Shown one piece after another: positions 52,154 through 60,570 of a stretch of 64,000 bases of DNA (position 1 is its first letter; every line of letters starts with the position of its first letter). The DNA lies in assembly GCF_014905115.1 (NCBI RefSeq), contig NZ_CP041235.1, positions 62,001 through 126,000 of the forward strand. The letters run 5' to 3'. Source of the DNA: Sulfurimonas sediminis (GTDB taxonomy: Bacteria; Campylobacterota; Campylobacteria; Campylobacterales; Sulfurimonadaceae). The position numbers and the translations under genes were made by a program. The notes under the pieces were generated by a model, which saw only the letters and a list, made by a program, of their open reading frames with translations, did no database searches and had not been told where the DNA came from.

Positions 52154-52432
52154 CTACAGTAATGTAGCATCACTGACAATACATTTTCCCCCGTATGTCT
52201 CCAAAAACTTTTTAAGATCTTTTTGCATGTTCTCCAACAGTTCTTTTTTACAAACACTAAAGACCAGAATATTGCTCAGTACATCCGAGACATCATCTGC
52301 TGTCTGAAAACCGTGACCCCCATAGCCTTCTACATCTTTGATGACAGTATACCCGCCTATCTTATGCTTTTTAAAAACTTTCAAGAGTCTCTTTATATAA
52401 ACAGACTCAATGATGACTTCGATTTTTTTCAT
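52154..52432 (-). CDS. sbtB: PII-like signalling protein of the SbtB type
   Basis: 92 residues. MKKIEVIIESVYIKRLLKVF, then GYTVIKDVEGYGGHGF and LVFSVCKKELLENMQKDLKK follow the SbtB/PII-like fold, which binds adenylyl nucleotides and gates SbtA. The Cys-rich R-loop found in many cyanobacterial SbtB is absent: the C-terminus is GGKCIVSDATLL. It starts three bases after the sbtA stop, so the pair is one transcript. Confidence 0.85.
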   Translation of the reverse strand: MKKIEVIIESVYIKRLLKVFKKHKIGGYTVIKDVEGYGGHGFQTADDVSDVLSNILVFSVCKKELLENMQKDLKKFLETYGGKCIVSDATLL

Positions 52433-52435
52433 CTT

Positions 52436-53413
52436 TTACCCCCAAAATGTTGTTATCATATAATAATACAACGGTATACCTAAGGAAATATTGAATGGGA
52501 AGGTAACTGCCAGACTTAACGGTAGATAGATTCCCGGATTTGCTTCAGGTACAGAGAGTCTCATAGCTGCCGGAACGGCGATATAAGAGGCACTCGCACT
52601 GAGTAGTGCCAAAAGAAAAGCATCCCCTTTTTCAATTCCGAAGAAATAGGCTACCGCTACAGCTACAGAGGCATTGACCATCGGCATAATGAGTGCAAAT
52701 CCTATCAAAAACATTCCCACTTTTTTCAGTTCATGAATTTTTCTTGCTGCAACAAGACCCATGTCAAGAAGGAAAAATGCAAGCATCCCTTTAAAGAGCG
52801 TTCCAAAAAGCGGCTCCATAGAGTGCCATCCTTTGTCTCCTGTCAATATCCCAATGGCAAGCGCGCCTATAAGTAAAAATACAGAAGGGTTTAAAAAAGC
52901 TTCTCGTAAAATCTCTTTTATACTGGTATTTTCATCTTCTGCGTCAGAACTTTTGGCAAAGAGTGCTGCAAAAACCAGACCGATAACAATAGCCGGCGAT
53001 TCCATAAGTGCCATAGAAGCAACCATAAATCCGCCATGCGCAACACCTATAGTGTCAAGATAGGTAATTCCTGTAATGAAAGTAACAGCACTAATAGAAC
53101 CAAATGTCGCAGCAATGGCTATGGCATTATAAACATCTATTTTCATTCTTAAGATAAAAAAACTGTATACCGGAACAAGCATAGACATACCTACTGCAAT
53201 AAGCAGGGCTTTAAAGATGTATGTGCTGAGTCCGCTTTGGGAAAGTTCATGACCACCATGTAATCCAATCGCTATAAGCAGGTAAAGTGAAAATAGTTTA
53301 GGCAGTGGTTGAGGAATAGTTAAATCAGATTTTAAAAAAATTGCTAGCATTCCCAAAAAAAAGAATAACACAGGCGGATTTAACATGTTTTGTAGAATTA
53401 TATCGATATTCAT
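52436..53413 (-). CDS. sbtA: Sodium-dependent bicarbonate transporter SbtA
   Basis: 325 residues with about ten membrane helices. ILQNMLNPPVLFFFLGMLAIFLKSDL begins the family, GSISAVTFITGITYL is the conserved ligand-site loop and SASASYIAVPAAMRLSVPEANPGIYLPLSL the second. It imports bicarbonate for carbon fixation. With SbtB downstream and the carbonic anhydrase two genes on, this is a compact inorganic-carbon acquisition locus in a non-cyanobacterium. Confidence 0.92.
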   Translation of the reverse strand: MNIDIILQNMLNPPVLFFFLGMLAIFLKSDLTIPQPLPKLFSLYLLIAIGLHGGHELSQSGLSTYIFKALLIAVGMSMLVPVYSFFILRMKIDVYNAIAIAATFGSISAVTFITGITYLDTIGVAHGGFMVASMALMESPAIVIGLVFAALFAKSSDAEDENTSIKEILREAFLNPSVFLLIGALAIGILTGDKGWHSMEPLFGTLFKGMLAFFLLDMGLVAARKIHELKKVGMFLIGFALIMPMVNASVAVAVAYFFGIEKGDAFLLALLSASASYIAVPAAMRLSVPEANPGIYLPLSLAVTFPFNISLGIPLYYYMITTFWG

Positions 53414-53547
53414 TTTTTAAACTCCTATTGCATAAAGGCGGTAGCTGTTTATTTCAGATTTTTGTCTGTAGTGTAGCGAAACAAACCTTTACTTTAGTGT
53501 AGTGTTTCCCTTCTTTTTTGTTTAAAAAGAAGGGATTAAGGGAGGTT

Positions 53548-55005
53548 TTATTCACCTTGACCTAAAGAGTATGCACGCTCTCCGTTAATCATATAAAGAT
53601 TTTCTGTTTTGATAACCTCTATTCCTGCTGCATCTATTCTATTCATCATATCTGTGATGTCACTATTGCTTAAAATATCTCCTTGGTTTTTAGCATAGTA
53701 TCTACATCTCCAGTGATCTGTTAAGAATGTTTCAGGGTGACCATTTGGATAAACTTTTTGACCACGGTTAGAGATCATTTTGAGTGCCATACCTGTATCT
53801 TTTGCTAATTCAACCAGTTTGTCACCGATAGTATTTGCATCACAGTCATCTCTTGTAAAGATATCCACACCGATAAGATCCATTTTTTCGCTTCTTACAT
53901 TTGAAAGAACAGGTTTTTTGATCTGAATTGCTTTGTCATATCTTACAGGAGTAAGTGTTGATGGCTCTTGTCCTAGTCTTTCAATAACAGCATCAGCAAA
54001 CTCTTTTGTTCCTACTTCTGTATGCTCTTTGCCTTGTGCTTTAAGTTTTCTAGCAAGGTCATATGTTACGATGCCATCTTCAATTGTTTTCAACCAAGCA
54101 TTGTGAACTTTTTCAGCTACTTCAGGCTGACCAATCTGAACCATCATCATAACACCAGAGAGTAAAAGACCTGATGGGTTTGCTTTGTTTTTACCAGCAT
54201 GACGAGGTGCAGAACCGTGAATTGCTTCATACATTGCGATATCTGCACCAACATTTGCACCTGGAGCAATTCCAACAGAACCTGTCATGAGTCCAAGAAT
54301 GTCAGTCGCAACATCTCCATAAAGGTTAGGCATTAATACCATATCAAAATCTTCAGGAGCATCTACAAGTTTTGCCATACCGATGTCTATAATCCAGTCA
54401 TCAGCTTGAATTTCTGGGTAGTTTTTAGCAGTTTCGTAGAATACTTTTACAAAAAGACCATCTGTTATTTTCATGATGTTGTCTTTTATCATACATGTAA
54501 TTCGTTTTCTTCCGTATGCTTTGGCATATTCAAAGGCGTACTGGCATATTTTTTCACAACCCGGTCTTGTGATAATTTTAAGACACTGTGTTACTTCAGG
54601 TGTTTGTTGGTGCTCTATTCCTGCATATAAATCTTCTTCATTTTCACGAATAGTAACTACATTCATACCTGGGTATCTTGAAGGAATGAACGGATCATAT
54701 GATATAGCCGGACGAACATTTGCATATAAACCTAATGTTTTACGGATAGTTACATTTAAACTTTTATATCCACCGCCTTGAGGTGTTGTAATTGGTGCTT
54801 TAAAAAGAACTTTGTTTCTTTTTATAGATTCCCATGCTTCAGCAGCAATTCCAGAAGTATTCCCTGCAAGGTATACTTTTTCTCCAACATCAATGTGTTC
54901 CCACTCTACATCTGCACCTGCAGCATCAAGTATTCTGATACTCGCATCCATAATCTCCGGACCGATTCCGTCTCCGCGTGCTACTGTAATAGTTCTTTTT
55001 GCCAT
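53548..55005 (-). CDS. icd: NADP-type isocitrate dehydrogenase (long form)
   Basis: 485 residues. GDGIGPEIMDASIRIL opens the fold, NVVTIRENEEDLYAGIEHQQTP is the substrate region with the phosphorylation-site-like RENEED, and NLYGDVATDILGLMTGSVGIAPGANVG the signature. The last 150 residues are the extra C-terminal domain of the Thermus-type enzyme. In autotrophic Campylobacterota it runs in the carboxylating direction (2-oxoglutarate to isocitrate) in the reductive TCA cycle. A terminator-free gap of about 130 bases (53414-53547) separates it from sbtA. Confidence 0.92.
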   Translation of the reverse strand: MAKRTITVARGDGIGPEIMDASIRILDAAGADVEWEHIDVGEKVYLAGNTSGIAAEAWESIKRNKVLFKAPITTPQGGGYKSLNVTIRKTLGLYANVRPAISYDPFIPSRYPGMNVVTIRENEEDLYAGIEHQQTPEVTQCLKIITRPGCEKICQYAFEYAKAYGRKRITCMIKDNIMKITDGLFVKVFYETAKNYPEIQADDWIIDIGMAKLVDAPEDFDMVLMPNLYGDVATDILGLMTGSVGIAPGANVGADIAMYEAIHGSAPRHAGKNKANPSGLLLSGVMMMVQIGQPEVAEKVHNAWLKTIEDGIVTYDLARKLKAQGKEHTEVGTKEFADAVIERLGQEPSTLTPVRYDKAIQIKKPVLSNVRSEKMDLIGVDIFTRDDCDANTIGDKLVELAKDTGMALKMISNRGQKVYPNGHPETFLTDHWRCRYYAKNQGDILSNSDITDMMNRIDAAGIEVIKTENLYMINGERAYSLGQGE

Positions 55006-55042
55006 TTTAATTCTCCTTAATAGAATTCTTCATAATATTTTT

Positions 55043-55072
55043 AGAAATCATCATTTTGATAATGATTTCCAC
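55043..55072. promoter_or_regulatory. Fur-box-like inverted repeat upstream of isocitrate dehydrogenase
   Basis: AAATCATCATTTTGATAATG is followed by ATTTCC, giving a near palindrome around TTTTG that resembles the Fur consensus GATAATGATAATCATTATC. It lies about 40-60 bases before the isocitrate dehydrogenase start. Only pattern-level evidence. The gap 55021-55230 is otherwise AT-rich with no gene. Confidence 0.35.
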
Positions 55073-55230
55073 CTACATTTGAAAACATGCCGATATTTTA
55101 ATAAAAATAAAAGATTAAGTCTTTACAGGTTTTATCCTAAAAATTATCTATTTTTAATCTATTTATATACAATTATTATTCTATATATATTCAATTTTTA
55201 TTTTAAATATTTACTTTTGAAAAAGTTATC

Positions 55231-55254
55231 CCTTTAAATGTTCCTATTTAAAGG
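55231..55254 (-). terminator. Hairpin downstream of the AraC-type gene
   Basis: CCTTTAAAT (55231-55239) and ATTTAAAGG (55246-55254), nine pairs, lying nine bases after the stop of the minus-strand regulator and followed on that strand by a T-rich tract. Confidence 0.6.
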
Positions 55255-55262
55255 AGTTTGTG

Positions 55263-56138
55263 CTAAAACTTGATTGAGAGGTAAAAGCTTAAATCAAAAT
55301 GATTGTCGTCTGAGAGATATTTGTTCTTTTTGTAGATGGCGTAGGGTGGTTGGGTAGTTGTTTCGTATTCACTGTTTGGAAGCCATTCGGTATAAACCCA
55401 GTATAAAAAATGTAAAAAATCTCCATCGGCACCGGTTATATCAAATTTGGCATAAACACCTTTTGCAATATTGAGTTTTGGAAGTCTTTCATAATCAATT
55501 TTATTTTTATCATTGACTTTTATACAAGCAACATATTGGCACTCCTCGAGATGGGTGACGGTAGGGTTGTCGTGAAAAAGGGCGATATGCTCGTAATCTT
55601 TAATGTTGTTACTGTAGGTCCATGTTTGCACTTTTTGCCAGGTCTGTCTGATTTGATCATTGTATCCGTTATGTCGCATATAATAAACTTCGATTTGGGG
55701 CATATTGACTATAGTCGCTTCAATGTTGTTATAGGTGGCATTGGAGGCGATAGCTTTTTTTGATTCTGCAAGAATTGTCTGAGAGTATGCTTTATGCCCG
55801 CCTTTTTTCCATGCCGTAGGGGTCATGGAAAATCTCTTTTTAAAAACACGGATGAAAGAGGTCTGTGAGCTGTATCCGCATAAAGCGGCTATCTGGGTGA
55901 TAGTGGAATATTTGTTTGTCAGCAGCAAAGAAGAGGCTTTTTGCAGTCGGATAGATTTGATGCTTTCATAAATATTTCTTCCAAAAACCTCTTTGTAAAT
56001 TTTGTGCATATAGACTTTGCTGATGTTAAACTGCTGAGCCAACTCATCCATATTGATGTCGGTATCAATATTTGTATATATATAGAAGAGTATATCGTTG
56101 GATATTTGCGTTTTTTTATTGAGTGTTTCTCGCTTCAT
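55263..56138 (-). CDS. AraC-family regulator with a GyrI-like ligand domain
   Basis: 291 residues. The HTH pair is N-terminal (about 10-110; MDELAQQFNISKVYMHKIYKEVFG and ITQIAALCGYSSQTSFIRVF), and a GyrI/SoxS-associated effector domain follows (about 130-290; IEVYYMRHNGYNDQIRQTWQ, then VYAKFDITGADGDFLHFL). Such proteins sense amphipathic or cationic compounds and activate efflux or stress genes. No obvious target is adjacent. Upstream lies the repeat-rich gap 56144-56456. Confidence 0.88.
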   Translation of the reverse strand: MKRETLNKKTQISNDILFYIYTNIDTDINMDELAQQFNISKVYMHKIYKEVFGRNIYESIKSIRLQKASSLLLTNKYSTITQIAALCGYSSQTSFIRVFKKRFSMTPTAWKKGGHKAYSQTILAESKKAIASNATYNNIEATIVNMPQIEVYYMRHNGYNDQIRQTWQKVQTWTYSNNIKDYEHIALFHDNPTVTHLEECQYVACIKVNDKNKIDYERLPKLNIAKGVYAKFDITGADGDFLHFLYWVYTEWLPNSEYETTTQPPYAIYKKNKYLSDDNHFDLSFYLSIKF

Positions 56139-56143
56139 AATTT

Positions 56144-56279
56144 AAGGGCACCTTTAAAAATTCTGATATATTTCAACATTATAGCAAAGTACTAATGCAA
56201 GGCAAAACTACGCAGGAGCTACGAGTAGCTGCAAGTGGTTTTGACTTTGAGGTATATCAGAATTTTTAGAGGTGCCCTT
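56144..56279. mobile_element. MITE-like inverted-repeat unit, 136 bp
   Basis: Termini: left AAGGGCACCT then TAAAAATTCTGATATA (with one mismatch) and, inverted at the right, the same 27-bp sequence. The interior (about 80 bp) has no gene and a small palindrome, AGCTACGAGTAGCT, near 56217-56230. No clear target duplication was found. An AGGTGCCTTT at about 56414 repeats the end motif, so the neighbouring PR repeat may lie inside a larger composite. Confidence 0.65.
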
Positions 56280-56312
56280 CAACGCCATTAAGGTAAAAAA
56301 ATTAATGCTTTC

Positions 56313-56386
56313 TCGGAACCGGTACTTCAGTGCCGGCTGTTGCAATAGTCTTGCCACTCTCAGCCGGCACTGAAGTACCGGTTCCA
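56313..56386. repeat. Palindromic repeat family PR, full unit
   Basis: Arms ACCGGTACTTCAGTGCCGG and CCGGCACTGAAGTACCGGT around TGTTGCAATAGTCTTGCCACTCTC. The centre is the reverse complement of the centres at 16311 and 33274, so the unit lies in the other orientation. It is flanked by TTAAGG...AATTAATGCTTTC and AATAAATGC...ACTTAATGAC. The gap to 56456 contains no gene. Confidence 0.8.
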
Positions 56387-56456
56387 AATAAATGCTTAAC
56401 TTAATGACAGTGGAGGTGCCTTTAGTTATAGCAAAAATTACTGTAAATGATTTTCA

Positions 56457-57302
56457 TTAGAGAAGTTTAAGTGCTTTTTGGACATCCTCTTTTTCTATTT
56501 TTTCTTTGCCCGTGCCAAAATGGGCTTTTTTCTTTATTTTGCCAAAGTAAGATGTGTCACCGCCAAGTTGTACATGTAAGGCAAGTGCCATGGCAGTAAT
56601 GGGATGTCCTGCATTTGGACTCTCATGCTTTTTGCCATCTTCATAAAAAGCAAAAATATTTTTTTGTTTTGCAAGGAGCATGATGATAAGAGCAGTAAGA
56701 CGCGATGGAATATAGTTAGCAAAGTCATCGAGTTTTGCTGCACATTTGCCAAATTTTTCATATTTTTCATTTCTGTAGCCGACCATGGAGTCCATTGTAT
56801 TGATGGCTTTGTAGATGACAATTCCCGATAGATTAAAAAGCAACAGATAAAAAATTGGGGCGATAACACCATCACTCAGGTTCTCAGCATAGGTTTCAAT
56901 CGCCGCTTTGTAGACATCACTTTCACTCATCTCTTTTGTATCGCGTGATACTAGCATGGCAATCGCCTCTTTCTTGTTCTTTACATGTAATAGATTTTGT
57001 ACAGAGTCTCGTAGCATTTTATGGGCGATAAACATAGATGCTATAAAAGAGCTGATGAGAATGTTTAAAAAGGGGTTGAAAAGCTGCAGAGAAAGATAAA
57101 GCAAAAGAGTGAAAAAACTAACAATCCCCAACACAAATAGCACTAACAAACAGCCGCGTGTTACAGAGTCTTTGTAAAACTTCTTTTCAAAAAAAGTGAT
57201 AATCTCGCCTATCACAATTATCGGATGTTTTATGAATGAGAACTCCCCAAATTTTCTGTCGATGAGGTAGGCAAAGAGGGCGATGAAAATGTTATGTATC
57301 AT
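56457..57302 (-). CDS. cbiB: Adenosylcobinamide-phosphate synthase (CbiB/CobD type)
   Basis: 281 residues, membrane protein with at least four helices. AYLIDRKFGEFSFIKHPIIVIG is the typical start, AAIETYAENLSDGVIAPIFYLLL and KAINTMDSMVGYRNEKY the conserved blocks, and SPNAGHPITAMALALHVQLGG the C-terminal signature. It joins adenosylcobyric acid and aminopropanol phosphate at the inner membrane. It overlaps cobQ by 11 bases in the same operon. Confidence 0.92.
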   Translation of the reverse strand: MIHNIFIALFAYLIDRKFGEFSFIKHPIIVIGEIITFFEKKFYKDSVTRGCLLVLFVLGIVSFFTLLLYLSLQLFNPFLNILISSFIASMFIAHKMLRDSVQNLLHVKNKKEAIAMLVSRDTKEMSESDVYKAAIETYAENLSDGVIAPIFYLLLFNLSGIVIYKAINTMDSMVGYRNEKYEKFGKCAAKLDDFANYIPSRLTALIIMLLAKQKNIFAFYEDGKKHESPNAGHPITAMALALHVQLGGDTSYFGKIKKKAHFGTGKEKIEKEDVQKALKLL

Positions 57303-58683
57303 GTAGTGCTTTTTGGATAGCGTCTATGTTTACATGTAAAGCGATATGCTCGGCAAAGTCGGCAATAGCATCTTTTTTAAATGCTTTAAAATTGTAGCCT
57401 TTGTACTTTTTGTTGAGTCTGTGAAAGACTTTATAGCGAAAGGCATCACTCTCAAAAAGCCCGTGAACAAAAGTACCGTAGAGGTTTTTCTTTTTTTTGG
57501 CACGCTTTTTTGCAACAGCGTTGTGTATCTCATACCCCTCCACCATAACGCCTTGGAGGTTATAACATCCCTTTTGTACAATTTTTTCTTTTTGAAAAAC
57601 AACATCTCCTTTGAAGCGTCCAAACCCCTGTGTAATCTCTTTTTCTGATTCTATATGTTCGGGGTCAAGAATCTGTTCAAACAGCATCTCATAACCTCCA
57701 CAAATTGCTATGATATGTCTTTTTTTATCGCTGAAAATAGCTCCAAAGCCGCGTTTTTTCAGCCAAAGCAAGTCATCAACTACCCGCTTGCTTCCGGGAA
57801 TGATAAGCAGGTCATAATGTTTGGATTCACTTACACTAGTGATAAAGTTCAGCTCAATTTCTGCATCTACAACAAGAGGCTCAAAGTCGGTAAAGTTACT
57901 GATGTGCGGGAGTTTGATAACGCCGACTTTTATGATGGAGTGAGAAGTCTCCTGTGTGTAGCCCATCAACGAAGCAGAGTCTTCAAAGCCGAGATTAAAA
58001 GGACGAAAGGGAACAACACCTAAAACTTTGATGCCAAAATCTCTCTCAAGGATTTGAACTCCTGCATCAAACAAGGACATATCTCCTTGAAATTTATTGA
58101 CAATAACACCGATAACATTTTTACGAAGCTGTTTTGGTAAAAGCTTGTAAACTCCATAAATGGAGGCAAAAACACCACCTCTTTGAATGTCTGCGACAAG
58201 CACTATTTTTGTCTGAAACTCTTGTGCTACATAGATATTTGAGAGGTCTTTGTCCATGAGATTGAGTTCAACCGGACTGCCTGCTCCCTCGGCGATGATG
58301 CAGTCATACTCTTTTTGCAGGGCAGTAAATGCCTCTTTGACGATGGGTTTGAGTCGTTTCATATCTTTGTAGTAGCTCCAAACATCGGTATCGCCGACAC
58401 TTTTGCCATTGATAATCATGTGGGCTCTGCTTGCTCCGCCTGATTTTAAGAGTATGGGATTAAAAAGCGGGGTTGTTTTGAGTCCAATCGCCTCAGCGGC
58501 AAAGGCTTGAGGAATAGCTATTTCTCCGTTGTCGATGTCGGTTACAAGCGAGTTGTTGGAAACATTTTGTGCTTTAAAAGGGGCAACATGAACCCCTCTG
58601 TGGTGTAAAAGATAAGTCAAGGCAAAGCTAAGCGTAGATTTACCTGCATCACTACTTGTACCGAAGATGCTCAAAGAGTGCAT
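57292..58683 (-). CDS. cobQ: Cobyric acid synthase (CobQ/CbiP)
   Basis: 463 residues. Dethiobiotin-synthetase-like N-domain with SIFGTSSDAGKSTLSFALTY (P-loop) and DIQRGGVFASIYGVYKLLP; C-terminal type 1 glutamine amidotransferase domain with IIAICGGYEMLFEQILD (catalytic Cys) and FVHGLFES (His). It amidates four side chains of adenosylcobyrinic diamide. Two TTACATGTAA palindromes occur in this and the neighbouring gene (57330 and 56981). Confidence 0.93.
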   Translation of the reverse strand: MHSLSIFGTSSDAGKSTLSFALTYLLHHRGVHVAPFKAQNVSNNSLVTDIDNGEIAIPQAFAAEAIGLKTTPLFNPILLKSGGASRAHMIINGKSVGDTDVWSYYKDMKRLKPIVKEAFTALQKEYDCIIAEGAGSPVELNLMDKDLSNIYVAQEFQTKIVLVADIQRGGVFASIYGVYKLLPKQLRKNVIGVIVNKFQGDMSLFDAGVQILERDFGIKVLGVVPFRPFNLGFEDSASLMGYTQETSHSIIKVGVIKLPHISNFTDFEPLVVDAEIELNFITSVSESKHYDLLIIPGSKRVVDDLLWLKKRGFGAIFSDKKRHIIAICGGYEMLFEQILDPEHIESEKEITQGFGRFKGDVVFQKEKIVQKGCYNLQGVMVEGYEIHNAVAKKRAKKKKNLYGTFVHGLFESDAFRYKVFHRLNKKYKGYNFKAFKKDAIADFAEHIALHVNIDAIQKALHDT

Positions 58684-58686
58684 TGT

Positions 58687-59118
58687 TTAGTCTTGCCACA
58701 GCATATTGAGTTTGTCAAGATTTTCAAGGAAATTATCCGGTTTAACATAACCATTGATGATGAGCAGGTTTTTTTGCGTATCAGGGTCTATAAAAAACGT
58801 ACGCGGGCTAAAAGGTGCCGGAAATTTCTCAGCAGGATACTCTCCCTCATCAAAGTTTTTATACACAAGCACAACAATTACCTCTTTTTTCAGGCGCGTA
58901 TGCACTGTATGTTCGGTAAATGTACGGTCTTCAAGGCGGTCACACCAGGGACATTCGGCTTTGGTGACGACAAGCATCAGCGGACGATGCGCTTTTTTTG
59001 CCTTGGCAAGTGCCGTGTAATAATCACGCTCAAAGCCCATCTTCTGAGCATATTCGTCCAAGTCAGCGCGCCCGAAGAGGCTAAGGGCTAGCAATAGCAT
59101 ACTAAGTATGAGTTTCAT
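58687..59118 (-). CDS. Thioredoxin-fold periplasmic protein (DUF255-like)
   Basis: 143 residues from ATG 59118, which has GGAG upstream; longer in-frame starts lie inside cobD. Signal peptide MKLILSMLLLALSLFGRA. VVTKAECPWCDRLEDRTF gives the CxxC active site, and FSPRTFFIDPDTQKNLLI the cis-Pro region. It overlaps the cobD 3' end by 17 bases. Co-location with cob genes does not by itself imply a cobalamin role. Confidence 0.85.
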   Translation of the reverse strand: MKLILSMLLLALSLFGRADLDEYAQKMGFERDYYTALAKAKKAHRPLMLVVTKAECPWCDRLEDRTFTEHTVHTRLKKEVIVVLVYKNFDEGEYPAEKFPAPFSPRTFFIDPDTQKNLLIINGYVKPDNFLENLDKLNMLWQD

Positions 59119-60124
59119 TTGTTTCTCCATTGTAAGTTGTAAGCGCGTAGTTAAGCGCTGCATGTGAACTGCTGTCTTTGACGGCAAAGCGGAGCCATTC
59201 GTCTGTAAGATAGTCAAAACTCCCGCAGGTTCGCACAAGTATCTTATGTGTGAGCAGGTGGGTAAATATTTCCTTGGCTTTTGGTGAATGTACCAAGATG
59301 AAGTTCGCATCACTTTGAACAATTTGTTCAAACAGTCCACAACTTTTTAAAATTGTAAGCAGTTCCTGTTTTTGGCGTACATGTAAGGCTAAGCTTTCGT
59401 TTTTAAAGGCTGCATCCTGGAGGCGTTCTTTCAAAAACTCCACATCAAGCGAAGATATATTCCAAAGTGGAGGCTGCAGTTTTTTGATATTTTTTTTGTG
59501 TGAAAAAACAGCCCCTATCCGCACTCCCGCACAGCTGTAAAACTTGGAAAACGACTGAACGATATAGAGCTTTTTATACTCTTGTATCATCATGCGAAAA
59601 GAAGGGTGCCCTTCAAACTCCAAAAAACTCTCATCTAAAATAATAGTGCACTTTTGCTTTTTCCACTCCCCAAAAAGTGCTTCAATCTCATAAAAACTTC
59701 CCTCAGGTGTAGCAGGATTGACAAAAATCACGATGGATTTTTTCTTTACCGGAGCATCTAGATTTTCAATTCGGTTGATTTTGTAAATATCTTTTTTACT
59801 TCGCAAAGCCGCTTTTTCATACTCTCCGTAGAGCGGCGCATAAAGCAGGACATTTTTTTCTTTTAGGGAATCAAGAAGCGCATAAATAGCAGCGGTAGCC
59901 CCGTTATAAAGCGCAATCTGTGATTTTTTCAAAGCATATCTGTCTGCAATGATTTTTTTCAGTGCTTTGTAGCCACTCTCAGCATATTTGGTAAGAGTGG
60001 CATTGTTGACATGTAATGCAGTCTGGGGTTGGTAAAGATTGATATTTGATGAAAAATCAATAATCTCATCACTGCTGCACCCGAGTCGTTTTGCATACTT
60101 ATATATGTTCGCACCATGTTTCAT
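59102..60124 (-). CDS. cobD: Threonine-phosphate decarboxylase-like aminotransferase
   Basis: 340 residues. Class I/II PLP fold: IDFSSNINLYQPQ, YNGATAAIYALLDSL, IIFVNPATPEGSFYE-like strand (VIFVNPATPEGSF), ILDESFLEF, and the Schiff-base Lys in VQSFSKFYSCAGVRIGAVF. It supplies aminopropanol phosphate for CbiB. First gene of the operon cobD-thioredoxin-cobQ-cbiB read leftward. The order agrees with late cobalamin synthesis. Confidence 0.88.
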   Translation of the reverse strand: MKHGANIYKYAKRLGCSSDEIIDFSSNINLYQPQTALHVNNATLTKYAESGYKALKKIIADRYALKKSQIALYNGATAAIYALLDSLKEKNVLLYAPLYGEYEKAALRSKKDIYKINRIENLDAPVKKKSIVIFVNPATPEGSFYEIEALFGEWKKQKCTIILDESFLEFEGHPSFRMMIQEYKKLYIVQSFSKFYSCAGVRIGAVFSHKKNIKKLQPPLWNISSLDVEFLKERLQDAAFKNESLALHVRQKQELLTILKSCGLFEQIVQSDANFILVHSPKAKEIFTHLLTHKILVRTCGSFDYLTDEWLRFAVKDSSSHAALNYALTTYNGETNETHT

Positions 60125-60570
60125 ACGCGGATTTTACCAAAAGTTTACTAACTCTACTTGGTTTGAAAGAAAAACTTTAAGCAACATTTTGTGTGTTATG
60201 TACGGATATTGACAAATAACACACAAAATGTACGGTTATTTTCGTATACAAGATTAAAAGAACACTTTATTTTTAAGCAAAAGATGATTTTTTTGATGAA
60301 AAGTGCATAATTATTGGTATTTTCTGTATTTTTTAACAATTAACACACATTTTTGATGATAGTTAATTGTGTGATTTAAGGTTATTCTGTTTATAATGTG
60401 TGTTAATAAGTAGTTAGGATATACTTTCATATTAAATTATATTGCAATATAACATATATTTTCAAAATTTTTATATATTATTGTATATTTCAAAATAATA
60501 ACTTAATTAACGACACTAAAAAGTTAATTTTGATAAAATATTATTAAACTATCCCACAGGAGAAAATAAA
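60125..60570. promoter_or_regulatory. AT-rich control region with repeated TGTGTGTTA boxes
   Basis: A perfect 15-bp inverted repeat: CATTTTGTGTGTTAT (60185-60199) and ATAACACACAAAATG (60216-60230). Further copies of the AACACACA/TGTGTGTT core: ATTAACACACATT (60339-60351) and AATGTGTGTTAAT (60395-60407), plus TTAATTGTGTGA at 60363. Five boxes in about 220 bp between cobD and the restriction gene look like an operator array. No gene is present. AGGAGA lies 13 bases before the restriction gene start. Confidence 0.55.

Noticed and set aside
53414-53547. Small RNA or gene between sbtA and isocitrate dehydrogenase
   Set aside because: Apart from a short AAAGAAGGG/CCCTTCTTT repeat near 53507-53532 that could be a terminator, nothing is seen.
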